From DASVDK01 sp036562265 [NCBI: Thermodesulfobacteriota bacterium] (GTDB lineage Bacteria > DASVDK01): a stretch of DNA of 27,219 bases. The position numbers and the translations under genes were made by a program. The stretch's first letter is position 1. Every line of letters starts with the position of its first letter. The stretch lies in the NCBI GenBank assembly GCA_036562265.1, contig DATCKS010000364.1, positions 1-27,219 of the forward strand. The letters run 5' to 3'. This document shows, piece after piece, positions 18,379-26,577 of this stretch. The notes under the pieces are model-generated. The model did not search any database and was not told where the DNA came from. It was given only the letters and a program-made list of their open reading frames with translations.

Positions 18379-18416
18379 TCGTCGACGAGCCGTTCCCCGT
18401 CGCAGGAGACCGCCGT

Positions 18417-19799
18417 GTGACTCTCGCCCCGCGCGACGCAGAGCGCCCGAGGCCGGTGCCGCTCCGGACCGGGATCCTCGAGAAGGGCCTGCCGCACAAC
18501 CTCGACGCGGAGCGCGCCCTCCTGGGCGGTCTGCTCATCGACCCCGACGCCCTGCCCGCGGCGCGCGACCTCGTGTCCGCCGCCGACTTCTACCGCGCGG
18601 CGCACGGCCTCATCTTCGAGAGCATGACGGCGCTCTTCGAGCGCAACGAGGCGGTCGACCTCATCACGCTCGGCAAGGCGCTCGAGGCCCAGGGGCAACT
18701 CGAGGCGGCCGGCGGGCTCGCCTACCTGACGTACCTCGCCGAAGGGGTGCCGACGGCCGCCAACGTCGCGTACTACGCGCGGATCGTGAAGGAGAAGGCG
18801 ATCGTGCGGCGGCTCATCGAGACCGCCACCGACATCGCCGAGCGGGCGTACGACCACGAGGGGGAGGCGGAGCCGTTCCTGCGCGAGGCCGAGCAGGCGA
18901 TCTTCAGGATCAGCGAGGACCGGATCCGGGTGTCGTTCCTGCCGGCGCGCGAGGCGGTGCGGAGCGCCTTCCGGCAGATCGAGCGGCTCTACGAGCGCAA
19001 GGAACTCGTCACCGGCGTGCCGACCGGCTTCGTCGACCTCGACAAGATGACCGCGGGGCTTCAGCCCTCGGACCTGATCATCGTGGCGGGGCGGCCGTCC
19101 ATGGGCAAGACCGCCTTCTGCCTCAACATCGCCCGCTACGCGGCGGTGGAGGCGCAGGTGCCGGTGGCGATCTTCTCGCTCGAGATGGCGAGGGAGCAGA
19201 TCGCCTTCCGCCTCCTCGGCACCGAGGCGAGGATCGAGTTCGGCAAGCTCCGCAGCGGCGCCCTCAGTCGCGAGGAGTGGCCGCGCCTCACGCGCGCCGC
19301 CGGCACCCTCGCGCGCGCGCCGATCTTCGTCGACGACACCCCGGCGCTCCCGGTGGCCGAGCTTCGCGCCAAGGCGCGCCGCCTCAAGGCCGAGCACAGG
19401 CTCGGGCTCATCGTCGTCGACTACCTGCAGCTCCTCAGGGGGCGGCCGAACGCGGAGCGGCGCGAGCAGGAGATCTCGGACATCTCGCGGACGCTCAAGG
19501 CGATCGCCAAGGAGCTGTCGGTGCCGGTGGTGGCGCTCTCGCAGCTCAATCGTCAGGTCGAGTCGCGCAGCGACCGGCGGCCCCAGCTCTCCGACCTGCG
19601 CGAGTCGGGCGCCATCGAGCAGGACGCCGACGTGATCCTCTTCGTCTACCGTGACGAGGTCTATCACCCGGATTCGGAGGACCGGGGCGTCGCGGAGATC
19701 ATCATCGGCAAGCAGCGCAACGGGCCGACCGGCTTCGTCCGCCTCGCCTTCCTGGGGCAGTTCACCGCCTTCGAGAACCTCGCGCGGGAGCGCGACTGA
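18417..19799 (+). CDS. dnaB: Replicative DNA helicase DnaB (GTG start)
   Basis: Hexameric helicase that unwinds DNA ahead of the replisome and is loaded by DnaA at the origin. The protein has 460 residues, a normal length, and shows no intein. The N-terminal helical domain (about 23-130, beginning LPHNLDAERALLGGLL) binds primase and loader. The RecA-like motor has Walker A GRPSMGKT at 225-232 and Walker B IVVDYLQLL with D335. The block LSQLNRQVESR follows, and GAIEQDADVILFVYRDEVY is the usual C-terminal signature. GTG at 18417 is preceded by AGGAG (18404-18408) with an 8-base spacer, and a promoter lies just upstream, so it is probably transcribed apart from the preceding cluster. Its stop is 12 bases from the stop of a converging gene, leaving no room for a separate terminator. 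Confidence 0.97.
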   Translation: MTLAPRDAERPRPVPLRTGILEKGLPHNLDAERALLGGLLIDPDALPAARDLVSAADFYRAAHGLIFESMTALFERNEAVDLITLGKALEAQGQLEAAGGLAYLTYLAEGVPTAANVAYYARIVKEKAIVRRLIETATDIAERAYDHEGEAEPFLREAEQAIFRISEDRIRVSFLPAREAVRSAFRQIERLYERKELVTGVPTGFVDLDKMTAGLQPSDLIIVAGRPSMGKTAFCLNIARYAAVEAQVPVAIFSLEMAREQIAFRLLGTEARIEFGKLRSGALSREEWPRLTRAAGTLARAPIFVDDTPALPVAELRAKARRLKAEHRLGLIVVDYLQLLRGRPNAERREQEISDISRTLKAIAKELSVPVVALSQLNRQVESRSDRRPQLSDLRESGAIEQDADVILFVYRDEVYHPDSEDRGVAEIIIGKQRNGPTGFVRLAFLGQFTAFENLARERD

Positions 19800-19811
19800 T
19801 CCGCGACGCGG

Positions 19812-20420
19812 CTACGCGACCCGGGACGCGGTGGAGAGCGCCCGGAGCTGGGCGTCGAGCTGGGGGACCGGCACGACGCGCATCGCGGCGGGCGGCGTCA
19901 TGGCGACGAGCAGGCGCGCCGGAGCGGGACCGGGGTTCTCGATGACGTGCGGGGCGCTGGCGTCCCACTGGTACGCGTCGCCCTCGCCGAGCACCGCGCC
20001 GTGCTCCCCCTGACGGATCCGCACGCTGCCCGAGAGGACCCAGCAGGCCTCCTCGCCCTCGTGCGCGTGGGTGTCGCCGCCCACGGCGCACCCGGCCGGC
20101 AACTCGACCACGACGAGCTGCAGCGAGCGCCCCGAGATGGGCGACAGGTACTCGACGCGTCCCTGGCTCGCCTCGTCGATGAGCACCTGACGCTCGCCCC
20201 GACGTACGAGGGTCGGCTGCTGTCGCTCGCCGAGGAGCAGGTAGGTGAGCGGGGTCTCGAGAGCGTCGGCGATCCGCTCGAGGGTGTTCAGGGAGGGCGA
20301 GGTCTTGTCGTTCTCCACCTGCGACAGGAACCCCTTCGACAGCCCCGAGCGCTCCGCGATGTCCTGGATCGTGATGCCCTTGCCTGTCCGCACGCGCTTG
20401 ATCTTGCGGCCGAGCTTCAC
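19812..20420 (-). CDS. XRE-family regulator with C-terminal cupin domain (GTG start)
   Basis: Predicted small-molecule-responsive transcription factor, 202 residues, and the only convincing minus-strand gene. The helix-turn-helix (about 6-62) has the recognition segment SGLSKGFLSQVENDKTSPS. A linker leads to a cupin_2 barrel (about 105-175) with the metal-binding pattern H118, H120, E124 and H158. This architecture is shared with PuuR-like regulators, which control amine, amino-acid or other catabolic genes; its own ligand cannot be read from the sequence. The GTG start at 20420 is preceded on the minus strand by GGAGAA and a perfect -10 box. It is divergent from mscS, with 87 bases between the starts, so it could control itself and that gene. 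Confidence 0.92.
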   Translation of the reverse strand: MKLGRKIKRVRTGKGITIQDIAERSGLSKGFLSQVENDKTSPSLNTLERIADALETPLTYLLLGERQQPTLVRRGERQVLIDEASQGRVEYLSPISGRSLQLVVVELPAGCAVGGDTHAHEGEEACWVLSGSVRIRQGEHGAVLGEGDAYQWDASAPHVIENPGPAPARLLVAMTPPAAMRVVPVPQLDAQLRALSTASRVA

Positions 20421-20447
20421 GGGCGGTTCTCCAGTGCAACGGACCCG

Positions 20448-20453
20448 ATTATA
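20448..20453 (-). promoter_or_regulatory. Perfect TATAAT -10 box for the XRE-cupin gene
   Basis: On the minus strand these bases read TATAAT, about 28 bases before the GTG start. This places the transcript start some 20 bases upstream of the coding region. No good -35 hexamer lies at 16-18 bases; the closest match, TTGCGC (20474-20479), is 20 bases away. An activator-assisted or weak promoter is therefore possible. Confidence 0.5.
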
Positions 20454-20507
20454 CCCCGCCCGGCCGAGCGGCCGCGCAAGAAAAAGGCGCGCTAGACTCC
20501 CGTCGTC

Positions 20508-21452
20508 ATGGAAGACGGTCCCCGCGCTCAGCAGGTGATCGAGCCGATCGTGCGGGCCTTCGACGAGCCGCTCGTCCTCGCCGCCGATGCGCTCCACAAG
20601 GTGGTGGACTGGCTCGATCCGATCCTCTTCGTCCTCGTCGTCGCGCTCCTCGCCCGGGTCGCGGTGGCGATCGGGAGCCGGGTGGTGCTGCGCGTCACGC
20701 TTCCCGAGCGGATCGCGCGCCTCGACGTCGACCCGAAGCAGGTCGCCACCGTGCGCCGCTTCCTGCGGAGCGCCGTCGCCTACGCGGTCTACGTGCTGGC
20801 GGTGGTCGTCGTCCTCGCGCGCTTCGGCCTCGATCCGTCGCCGTTCCTGGTCGGCGCGGGCGGGCTCGTCGCCATCGCCATCGGCTTCGGCTCGCAGGGC
20901 TTCGTCCAGGACGTGGTCACCGGCCTCTTCGTCCTCGTCGAGAAGCAGTACGCCGTGGGCGACTTCGTCGAGATCGGCCCCATCTCGGGCTTCGTCGAGG
21001 AGGTCGGCATCCGCGTGACGCGCGTGCGCGACGTGAACGGCGCCCTCCGCCTCATCCCGAACCGCACCGTGCTGCAGGTCGGCAACTACCCGAAGGGCTA
21101 CACCGAGGCGCTCGTGGACGTCTTTCCCGAGAAGGCGGAGGCGATCGACCGGGTCGAGGCGCTGGTCGACGCGGTCGGGCGGCGGCTCGACGAGGAGCTG
21201 GACGTGATCCTCCTGCCGCCGCGCGTGACCCGGCCGCTGCCGGGCGATCCCCCCTTCGTGCGCACCACGGTCCGCATCCTCCCGAACCAGCAGTGGGCCG
21301 TCGACCGCGAACTCGTCGGGCGCATCAAGGCGGCGCTTGCCGCCGAAGGGATCGGCCTCGGCCCGTCGGGGATCCGGGTCGTCTACCAGTGCGACCGGGT
21401 GGCGTTCTACAACAACCTGAACCGGCTCAAGGCCCGCTGGACCGATTCGTGA
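20508..21452 (+). CDS. MscS-family mechanosensitive channel
   Basis: Small-conductance mechanosensitive channel protein of the inner membrane, which releases solutes under hypo-osmotic shock; 314 residues. Three membrane segments are visible: about 37-61, 86-107 and the pore-lining helix at about 111-146. The pore helix contains the Gly/Ala-rich stretch GAGGLVAIAIGFGSQ typical of TM3. The cytoplasmic beta domain follows with GDFVEIGPISGFVEEVGIR (151-169) and LIPNRTVLQVGNYPKG (182-196). The C-terminal alpha-beta domain runs to the end. The length and three-helix layout match E. coli MscS, with no large N-terminal addition. TAGACT (20493-20498) lies only 10 bases before the ATG, so it could be a -10 box only for a nearly leaderless transcript. 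A strong GC hairpin begins right after the stop. Confidence 0.92.
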   Translation: MEDGPRAQQVIEPIVRAFDEPLVLAADALHKVVDWLDPILFVLVVALLARVAVAIGSRVVLRVTLPERIARLDVDPKQVATVRRFLRSAVAYAVYVLAVVVVLARFGLDPSPFLVGAGGLVAIAIGFGSQGFVQDVVTGLFVLVEKQYAVGDFVEIGPISGFVEEVGIRVTRVRDVNGALRLIPNRTVLQVGNYPKGYTEALVDVFPEKAEAIDRVEALVDAVGRRLDEELDVILLPPRVTRPLPGDPPFVRTTVRILPNQQWAVDRELVGRIKAALAAEGIGLGPSGIRVVYQCDRVAFYNNLNRLKARWTDS

Positions 21453-21479
21453 CCGGCCGGGCGCGGCGCGCCCGGCCGG
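21453..21479 (+). terminator. 12-bp GC hairpin directly after mscS
   Basis: Bases 21453-21464 are the exact reverse complement of 21468-21479, leaving a 3-base loop (GGC). The stem is entirely G and C and begins on the base after the TGA stop. It has no T-run, so it may act as a non-canonical terminator or an RNA 3' end stabiliser. It separates mscS from the promoter of the next operon. Confidence 0.55.
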
Positions 21480-21492
21480 GGTCCCGCCCGGC

Positions 21493-21521
21493 TTGACCTC
21501 CCGTAGGCCCTCCGCTACCGT
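21493..21521 (+). promoter_or_regulatory. Candidate promoter for the ctaA-ctaB operon
   Basis: TTGACC (21493-21498) and TACCGT (21516-21521) are 17 bases apart. The -35 hexamer is good and the -10 hexamer weak. Transcription would begin near 21528, giving a leader of about 40 bases before the ATG at 21568. A TTG in the -35 box also opens the same reading frame but has no ribosome-binding site. Confidence 0.4.
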
Positions 21522-21567
21522 TCTTTCGTTTCCCCGACCGGCGTCCCGTACGCCTCCCCGAGGGTCC

Positions 21568-23457
21568 ATGTCCACGCACGCTCGTACCCCGCGCCGCGCC
21601 GGCTTCGCCTTCCGGTGGCTTGCCTGGGCGGCGGTCCTCTCGACCTACGCGCTCATCGTCTTCGGCGGCGTCGTCCGCATCACCGGCTCCGGCATGGGGT
21701 GCGGGGACGACTGGCCGCTCTGCAACGGCCACCTGATTCCCCCGATGGACCTGCCGACGTTCATCGAGTGGGGGCACAGGCTCGCGGCGGCGCTCGTGAG
21801 CGCGGTAACGGTGGCGGTGGCGGCGTTCGCGTGGCTCCGGTACCGGCGCGACCGGGGGCTTCTGCGGCCCGCCGCCTGGGCGGTCGCGCTGCTCGTCGTG
21901 CAGGTCCTGCTCGGCGCGGTCACGGTCAAGCTCGAGCTGCCGGCCTGGTCGGTGGTGCTCCACCTCGCCAACGCCATGCTCCTCCTCGCGGCGTTCGTGC
22001 TGGTCGCCCTGCGGGCGGCCCAGCCGGCCGACGCGCCGCGCGAGGGGCGGCCCTCGCCGGTGCGCCGCGCGGCCGCGTGGACCGCGGGGCTCGGGTTCCT
22101 CGCGGTGCTGGCCGGCGCGCTCGTGGCCAACCTGGACGCGGGGCCGGCGTGCCAGGGCTTCCCGCTCTGCAACGGGTCCTGGCTGCCGAACCCGGCCTTC
22201 GCCGTGCCGGTCGTCGTCCACTGGGCCCACCGGATGATCGCGTACGCGTTCGCGGCCTGGGCGCTGGTCTTCGCCATCCGCATGCGGCGCGAGGGGCCGG
22301 CGCTCGCCGCCGCGGCCTTCTCGGTGCTCGCGCTTACGGGGCTGCAGATCATCGTCGCCGCCGCCATGGTCGCGCACTTCCTGCCGTCCTCGCTGCGCGC
22401 CCTGCACCTGGCGGTCGGCACCGGCCTCTGGGCGGTCCTCGTGGTGCTCGTGCACGCCGCCCGGCACGCCGGCGATCAGCCCGAGGGGGAGGTGGCGCCC
22501 GCGACGCGCGAGCCCTCGCCGGCGGCGCCGGGATTCCTCCGGGTCGCGTCCGACCTCGTGGCCCTCACGAAGCCGCGCATCATCTCGCTTCTGCTCCTCA
22601 CGACGATCATCCCGCTCTTCGTCGCGAGCCCGGACGTGCCGCCGGTTTCGGTGGTCTTCTGGACGCTCGTCGGCGGCTATCTCATGGCGGGCGGCGCGAA
22701 CACGATCAACATGTGGTTCGACCGCGACATCGACCACGTCATGGGGCGGACCGCCAGGCGGCCGATCCCCGCGGGGCGCGTCGCCCCCCGCGCGGCGCTC
22801 GCGTTCGGCATCGCGCAGGGCCTCGCGGCCTTCGCCGCCTTCTGGGTGTTCGTGAACCCGCTCGCGGCCTGGCTCGCCCTGGCGGGATTCTTCTACTACG
22901 TCTTCATCTACACCATGTGGCTCAAGCGGTCGACGCCGCTCAACATCGTCCTCGGCGGCGCGGCCGGCGCCTTCCCGCCGCTCGTCGGCTGGGCGGCTGG
23001 CTCGGGCACCATCGACCTGGCGGCCATCTACCTCTTCGCCATCATCTTCTACTGGACCCCGCCGCACTTCTGGGCGCTCGCGCTCCTCAAGCAGGACGAC
23101 TACGCGCGGGCCGGCGTCCCGATGCTCCCGGTCGTGCGCGGCGAGCGCGAGACGAAGTGGCAGATGCTCCTCTACGCCGTCATGCTCGTGCCGCTCACGC
23201 TCGTCCCGAGCCTCTTCGGCGCCTTCGGGGCGCTCTACGCCACGGCCGCCATGCTCCTCGGCCTCAGGCTCGTCTGGTACTGCGTGAAGCTCATCCGGTC
23301 GGAGTCGCTGCAGCCGACCGCCTGGAAGCTCTACCGCTTCTCGCTCCTCTACCTGGCGCTGCTCTTCGCGGCCATGGCGCTCGACAAGCTCGTCCCGAGC
23401 ACCCGCGTCGAGGCGGCGCCGGAGCGGCCGGCCGCGGTGCTCGAGTCGGCGCGGTGA
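21568..23457 (+). CDS. ctaB: Fused heme A synthase-heme O synthase (CtaA-CtaB)
   Basis: Two consecutive enzymes of heme A biosynthesis in one 629-residue membrane protein. The N-terminal half (about 1-300) is CtaA/COX15, which oxidises heme O to heme A. It has heme-ligand histidines in EWGHR (H70), LHLAN (H132), HWAHR (H218/H221) and LHLAV (H280). Its external-loop cysteine pairs are C45/C52 and C195/C201. After a hydrophilic linker (about 300-325), the C-terminal half is CtaB, which farnesylates heme B. It begins LTKPRIIS and has the prenyl-diphosphate motif NMWFDRDID (N381, D385, D389), then KRSTPLNIVLGG and WTPPHFWALAL. Such fusions occur in Thermus and some other lineages. The product implies an aa3-type (or related heme A-containing) terminal oxidase. 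The start at 21568 is chosen because the first membrane segment follows closely. Confidence 0.95.
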   Translation: MSTHARTPRRAGFAFRWLAWAAVLSTYALIVFGGVVRITGSGMGCGDDWPLCNGHLIPPMDLPTFIEWGHRLAAALVSAVTVAVAAFAWLRYRRDRGLLRPAAWAVALLVVQVLLGAVTVKLELPAWSVVLHLANAMLLLAAFVLVALRAAQPADAPREGRPSPVRRAAAWTAGLGFLAVLAGALVANLDAGPACQGFPLCNGSWLPNPAFAVPVVVHWAHRMIAYAFAAWALVFAIRMRREGPALAAAAFSVLALTGLQIIVAAAMVAHFLPSSLRALHLAVGTGLWAVLVVLVHAARHAGDQPEGEVAPATREPSPAAPGFLRVASDLVALTKPRIISLLLLTTIIPLFVASPDVPPVSVVFWTLVGGYLMAGGANTINMWFDRDIDHVMGRTARRPIPAGRVAPRAALAFGIAQGLAAFAAFWVFVNPLAAWLALAGFFYYVFIYTMWLKRSTPLNIVLGGAAGAFPPLVGWAAGSGTIDLAAIYLFAIIFYWTPPHFWALALLKQDDYARAGVPMLPVVRGERETKWQMLLYAVMLVPLTLVPSLFGAFGALYATAAMLLGLRLVWYCVKLIRSESLQPTAWKLYRFSLLYLALLFAAMALDKLVPSTRVEAAPERPAAVLESAR

Positions 23458-25241
23458 CCGCGTCGGGGCGGCGCCGGCTCCCCTCGCCGGCGGCCCTCGC
23501 GCCGTTCTGGCGGCGCGTCCGCCCCGAGGCCTGGCCGCTCGCGGCGGCGGCCGTCTGCGTCCTGGCGAGCACGGCGGTCACGCTCGCGTTCCCGCTCTTC
23601 GTCCGCCGGCTCCTCGACTCGGCCTTCCTGGCCGGCGACGGCAGCCGGCTGAACCGCCTCACGCTCCTCCTGGCGGGGCTCCTCGTCCTGCAGGCCGGGG
23701 TCGTGTTCGTCCAGGCCTACCTGCTCTCGGGTGCGGCCGAGCGCGTCGTGGCCGGCCTGCGGCGCGACCTGTTCGCCCACCTCGTCCGGCTGCCGCCCGG
23801 CTTCTTCGCCACGCGGCGGACGGGCGAGCTGACGAGCCGGCTGGCCGCCGACGTCGCCCTCCTGCAGGCCTTCCTCTCGCAGCAGCTTTCGGGCTTCGTC
23901 CGGCAGGGGCTCACGCTCGTCGGCGGCGTCGTGCTGCTCGCCGTGGCCCACCCGCAGCTCACCGTGGCGGCGCTGGCCGTGGGCCCGCTCGTCGCCGGCG
24001 TCGCGCTCCTCTTCGGCCGGCGCCTCGGCCGCGTGAGCGGCGCCGTGCAGGACCGCGTGGCCGACGCGATGGCGCTGGCCGACGAGGTGTTCGGGCAGAT
24101 CCGCGTGGTGCAGAGCTTCGTGCGGGAGGCGGACGAGACCGCGCGGTTCGACGCCCGCGTCGACGCCGCGCTGCGGACGGCGATGCACCGGGCCCGCGTG
24201 CGGGGGCTCTTCTTCGCCGCCGTGACGTTCGCGACGTTCGCCGGCTGCCTCGCCGTCCTCTGGCAGGGGGGACGTCTCGTCCTCGCCGGGAACCTCACGG
24301 CCGGGGAGCTGGTGTCGTTCCTCCTTTATACGGTCTACGTGGCCGGCGCCGTGGGGGCGCTGGCCGGCTACTTCACCGGGTACCAGGAGGCCGTGGGCGC
24401 GGCGTCGCGCGTCTTCGAGCTGCTCGGCGTGGCGCCGGCCGTGGCCGATCCGGCGAGTCCGCTGCCGCTCCCCGCGCCGCTCCGCGGGGAGGTGCGCTTC
24501 GAGCGCGTGTCGTTCCGCTACGGGGACGGGGAGGCCCCCTGGGCGCTCCGCGACGTGAGCGTCACGATCGCGCCGGGCGAGGTGGTGGCGCTCGTCGGGC
24601 CGTCCGGCGCCGGCAAGAGCACCTTCGCCTCGCTGGTGCCGCGCTTCTTCGACCCCACGGAGGGACGGGTCACGCTCGACGGCGTCGACGTCCGCCGCCT
24701 GAGGCTCGCCGACCTGCGCGAGGCCATCGGCCTCGTGCCGCAGGAGCCGGTGCTCTTCAGCGGCACGATCCGCGACAACATCGCCTACGGGCGGCCGTCG
24801 GCGAGCGACGCCGAGATCGTCGAGGCGGCCCGCGCGGCGCACGTGGCGGAGTTCGTGGAGCGGCTCCCGGACCGGTACGCGACCCTCGTCGGCGAGCGCG
24901 GCGTCACGCTGTCGGCCGGCCAGCGCCAGCGGATCGCCATCGCGCGGGTGATCCTCAAGGACCCGGCCATCCTCATCCTCGACGAGGCCACGAGCAGCCT
25001 CGACGCCGAGAGCGAGCGGCTCGTCGAGGAGGCCATCGAGCGGCTCATGGCCGGCCGCACGACGCTCATCATCGCCCACCGGCTCTCCACCGTCCGGCGG
25101 GCCGATCGTCTCGTCGTCCTCGACCGGGGCCGCGTGGTGGAGGAGGGGACGCACGACGCGCTCCTCGCCCGGGGCGGCCTCTACGAGCGGCTCTACCGCC
25201 GCCAGTTCCGCGACGCGGAGGAAGCACGCGTCGCGGGCTAG
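23454..25241 (+). CDS. MsbA-type ABC exporter, fused membrane and ATPase domains
   Basis: Half-transporter of 595 residues that should work as a homodimer in the inner membrane. The membrane domain (about 15-320) shows six hydrophobic segments typical of type IV exporters. The nucleotide-binding domain has Walker A GPSGAGKS at 382-389 and the Q-loop VPQEPVLFSGTIRDNIAYG. The signature motif is LSAGQ at 486-490, where LSGGQ is commoner. Walker B ends in D510-E511 and the H-loop is H542. All ATPase residues are present. The GTG start overlaps the CtaB stop (GTGA), so translation is coupled. MsbA-like lipid export is the default reading. Coupling to heme biosynthesis also allows a heme- or cytochrome-related cargo, which cannot be decided from sequence. 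Confidence 0.92.
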   Translation: MTASGRRRLPSPAALAPFWRRVRPEAWPLAAAAVCVLASTAVTLAFPLFVRRLLDSAFLAGDGSRLNRLTLLLAGLLVLQAGVVFVQAYLLSGAAERVVAGLRRDLFAHLVRLPPGFFATRRTGELTSRLAADVALLQAFLSQQLSGFVRQGLTLVGGVVLLAVAHPQLTVAALAVGPLVAGVALLFGRRLGRVSGAVQDRVADAMALADEVFGQIRVVQSFVREADETARFDARVDAALRTAMHRARVRGLFFAAVTFATFAGCLAVLWQGGRLVLAGNLTAGELVSFLLYTVYVAGAVGALAGYFTGYQEAVGAASRVFELLGVAPAVADPASPLPLPAPLRGEVRFERVSFRYGDGEAPWALRDVSVTIAPGEVVALVGPSGAGKSTFASLVPRFFDPTEGRVTLDGVDVRRLRLADLREAIGLVPQEPVLFSGTIRDNIAYGRPSASDAEIVEAARAAHVAEFVERLPDRYATLVGERGVTLSAGQRQRIAIARVILKDPAILILDEATSSLDAESERLVEEAIERLMAGRTTLIIAHRLSTVRRADRLVVLDRGRVVEEGTHDALLARGGLYERLYRRQFRDAEEARVAG

Positions 25242-25250
25242 GAGCGTGCC

Positions 25251-26570
25251 ATGCCGTTCACCATCACGAGCGAACCGCTCGACTTTCCGCTGCCGGCCTG
25301 GCGGCTCGTCCGCCAGCGCTTCGAGGCCACGCGGGAGGCCGACGTGGCCGCGGCGGTGCACCGCGAGATGGCGAAGCTCGACGGCCGCATCCGGCCCGGG
25401 ATGACCGTCGCGGTCGGCGTCGGCAGCCGGGGCCTCGCCTCGCTCGCGACGCTCGTCCGGGCGACCGTCGAGGCGCTTGCGGCGCGCGGCGCGAAGCCGA
25501 TCGTCATGCCCGCGATGGGGAGCCACGGCGGCGCCACGCCGGAGGGGCAGCTCCGGGTCCTCGCCGAGTACGGCGTCACGCCCGAGTCGGTCGGCGCGCC
25601 GATCGACCCCTCGATGGAAACCGTGCGGATCGGCGTCGCCGAGGGGAACCTGCCCGTGCACTTCGGCCGGGCGGCGCTCGCGGCCGACGCCGTGCTCGTC
25701 GTCAACCGCGTCAAGCCGCACACGAGCTTCCACGGGCGCTTCGAGAGCGGGCTCGCCAAGATGCTCACCGTCGGCTTCGGCAAGCACGCGGGGGCGACCG
25801 AGATGCACCAGCGGGGGATGGACCGCCTCCCGGAGACCATCCCGGCGGCGCTCGCCGTGGTCCTCGAGGAGGTCCGCGTCCTCGGCGGCCTCGCCACCGT
25901 GGAGAACGCCAGAGACGAGGTGGCCCTGGTGGAGTTCGTGCCCGGGGAGGCGATCACCGCGCGCGAGCCTGCGCTGCTCGAGCGGGCGCGCGCGCTCCTG
26001 CCGCGAATCCCCTTCGACCGGCTCGACGTGCTGATCGTCGACCGGATCGGCAAGGACGTGAGCGGCACCGGCATGGACCCCAACGTGACCCGCCGCCACA
26101 CCGCCCGTCACCTGGGCGTCGATCCGCTCGCACCCCAGCGCATCGTGGTGCTCCGCCTCACCGAGCGGACGCACGGCAACGCGCACGGCCTCGGCGTTGC
26201 GGACATCACGACGCGCGACGTGATCGAGTCGATCGACTACCAGAAGGGGTGGACCAACGCGGTCGCCTCGCAGTCGCTCGACGCCGCACGGACTCCGCTC
26301 TGGATGCCGACCGACCGGGAGGCGATCGCCCTCGCCCTCCTCACGGCTCCCGGCGCCGACCGGACCGCCCCTCGCCTCGTGCGGATCGGCTCCACGCTCG
26401 AACTCGAGACGTTCCGGGTGTCCGAGGCGCTCTGGCAGGCGGAGGGGCGCCACCGCCCCGACCTCGAGCCGCTCGCCGAGGCCGAGCCGATGGCGTTCGG
26501 ACCGGACGGCCGCCTCGCCGACCTGCCGCCCCCCCGGACCCGGCACGGCCGGGCGCCGTGGACGGACTAG
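25251..26570 (+). CDS. LarA-like (DUF2088) lactate racemase-family protein
   Basis: 439-residue protein related to the nickel-pincer lactate racemase LarA. The N-terminal domain contains GSHGGATPEGQ (90-100), the counterpart of the LarA active-site loop, with H92. The second block, RVKPHTSFHGRFESGLAKML (153-172), includes K170, a plausible equivalent of the lysine that binds the nickel-pincer cofactor in LarA; H179 follows in GFGKHAG. The C-terminal half is diverged. DUF2088 proteins often have unknown substrates, so racemisation of lactate should not be assumed. No larB, larC or larE cofactor gene is in the window. The ATG follows the ABC gene after 9 bases, with AGGAG overlapping that gene's stop. 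The DapB-like gene starts 7 bases later, so these genes are likely co-transcribed. Confidence 0.85.
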   Translation: MPFTITSEPLDFPLPAWRLVRQRFEATREADVAAAVHREMAKLDGRIRPGMTVAVGVGSRGLASLATLVRATVEALAARGAKPIVMPAMGSHGGATPEGQLRVLAEYGVTPESVGAPIDPSMETVRIGVAEGNLPVHFGRAALAADAVLVVNRVKPHTSFHGRFESGLAKMLTVGFGKHAGATEMHQRGMDRLPETIPAALAVVLEEVRVLGGLATVENARDEVALVEFVPGEAITAREPALLERARALLPRIPFDRLDVLIVDRIGKDVSGTGMDPNVTRRHTARHLGVDPLAPQRIVVLRLTERTHGNAHGLGVADITTRDVIESIDYQKGWTNAVASQSLDAARTPLWMPTDREAIALALLTAPGADRTAPRLVRIGSTLELETFRVSEALWQAEGRHRPDLEPLAEAEPMAFGPDGRLADLPPPRTRHGRAPWTD

Positions 26571-26577
26571 AGCCGCG

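Noticed and set aside
21493-21567. TTG start extending the CtaA-CtaB protein by 25 residues
   Set aside because: The TTG falls in a good -35 hexamer, has no ribosome-binding site, and the added residues have no CtaA counterpart; ATG at 21568 fits the first membrane segment.
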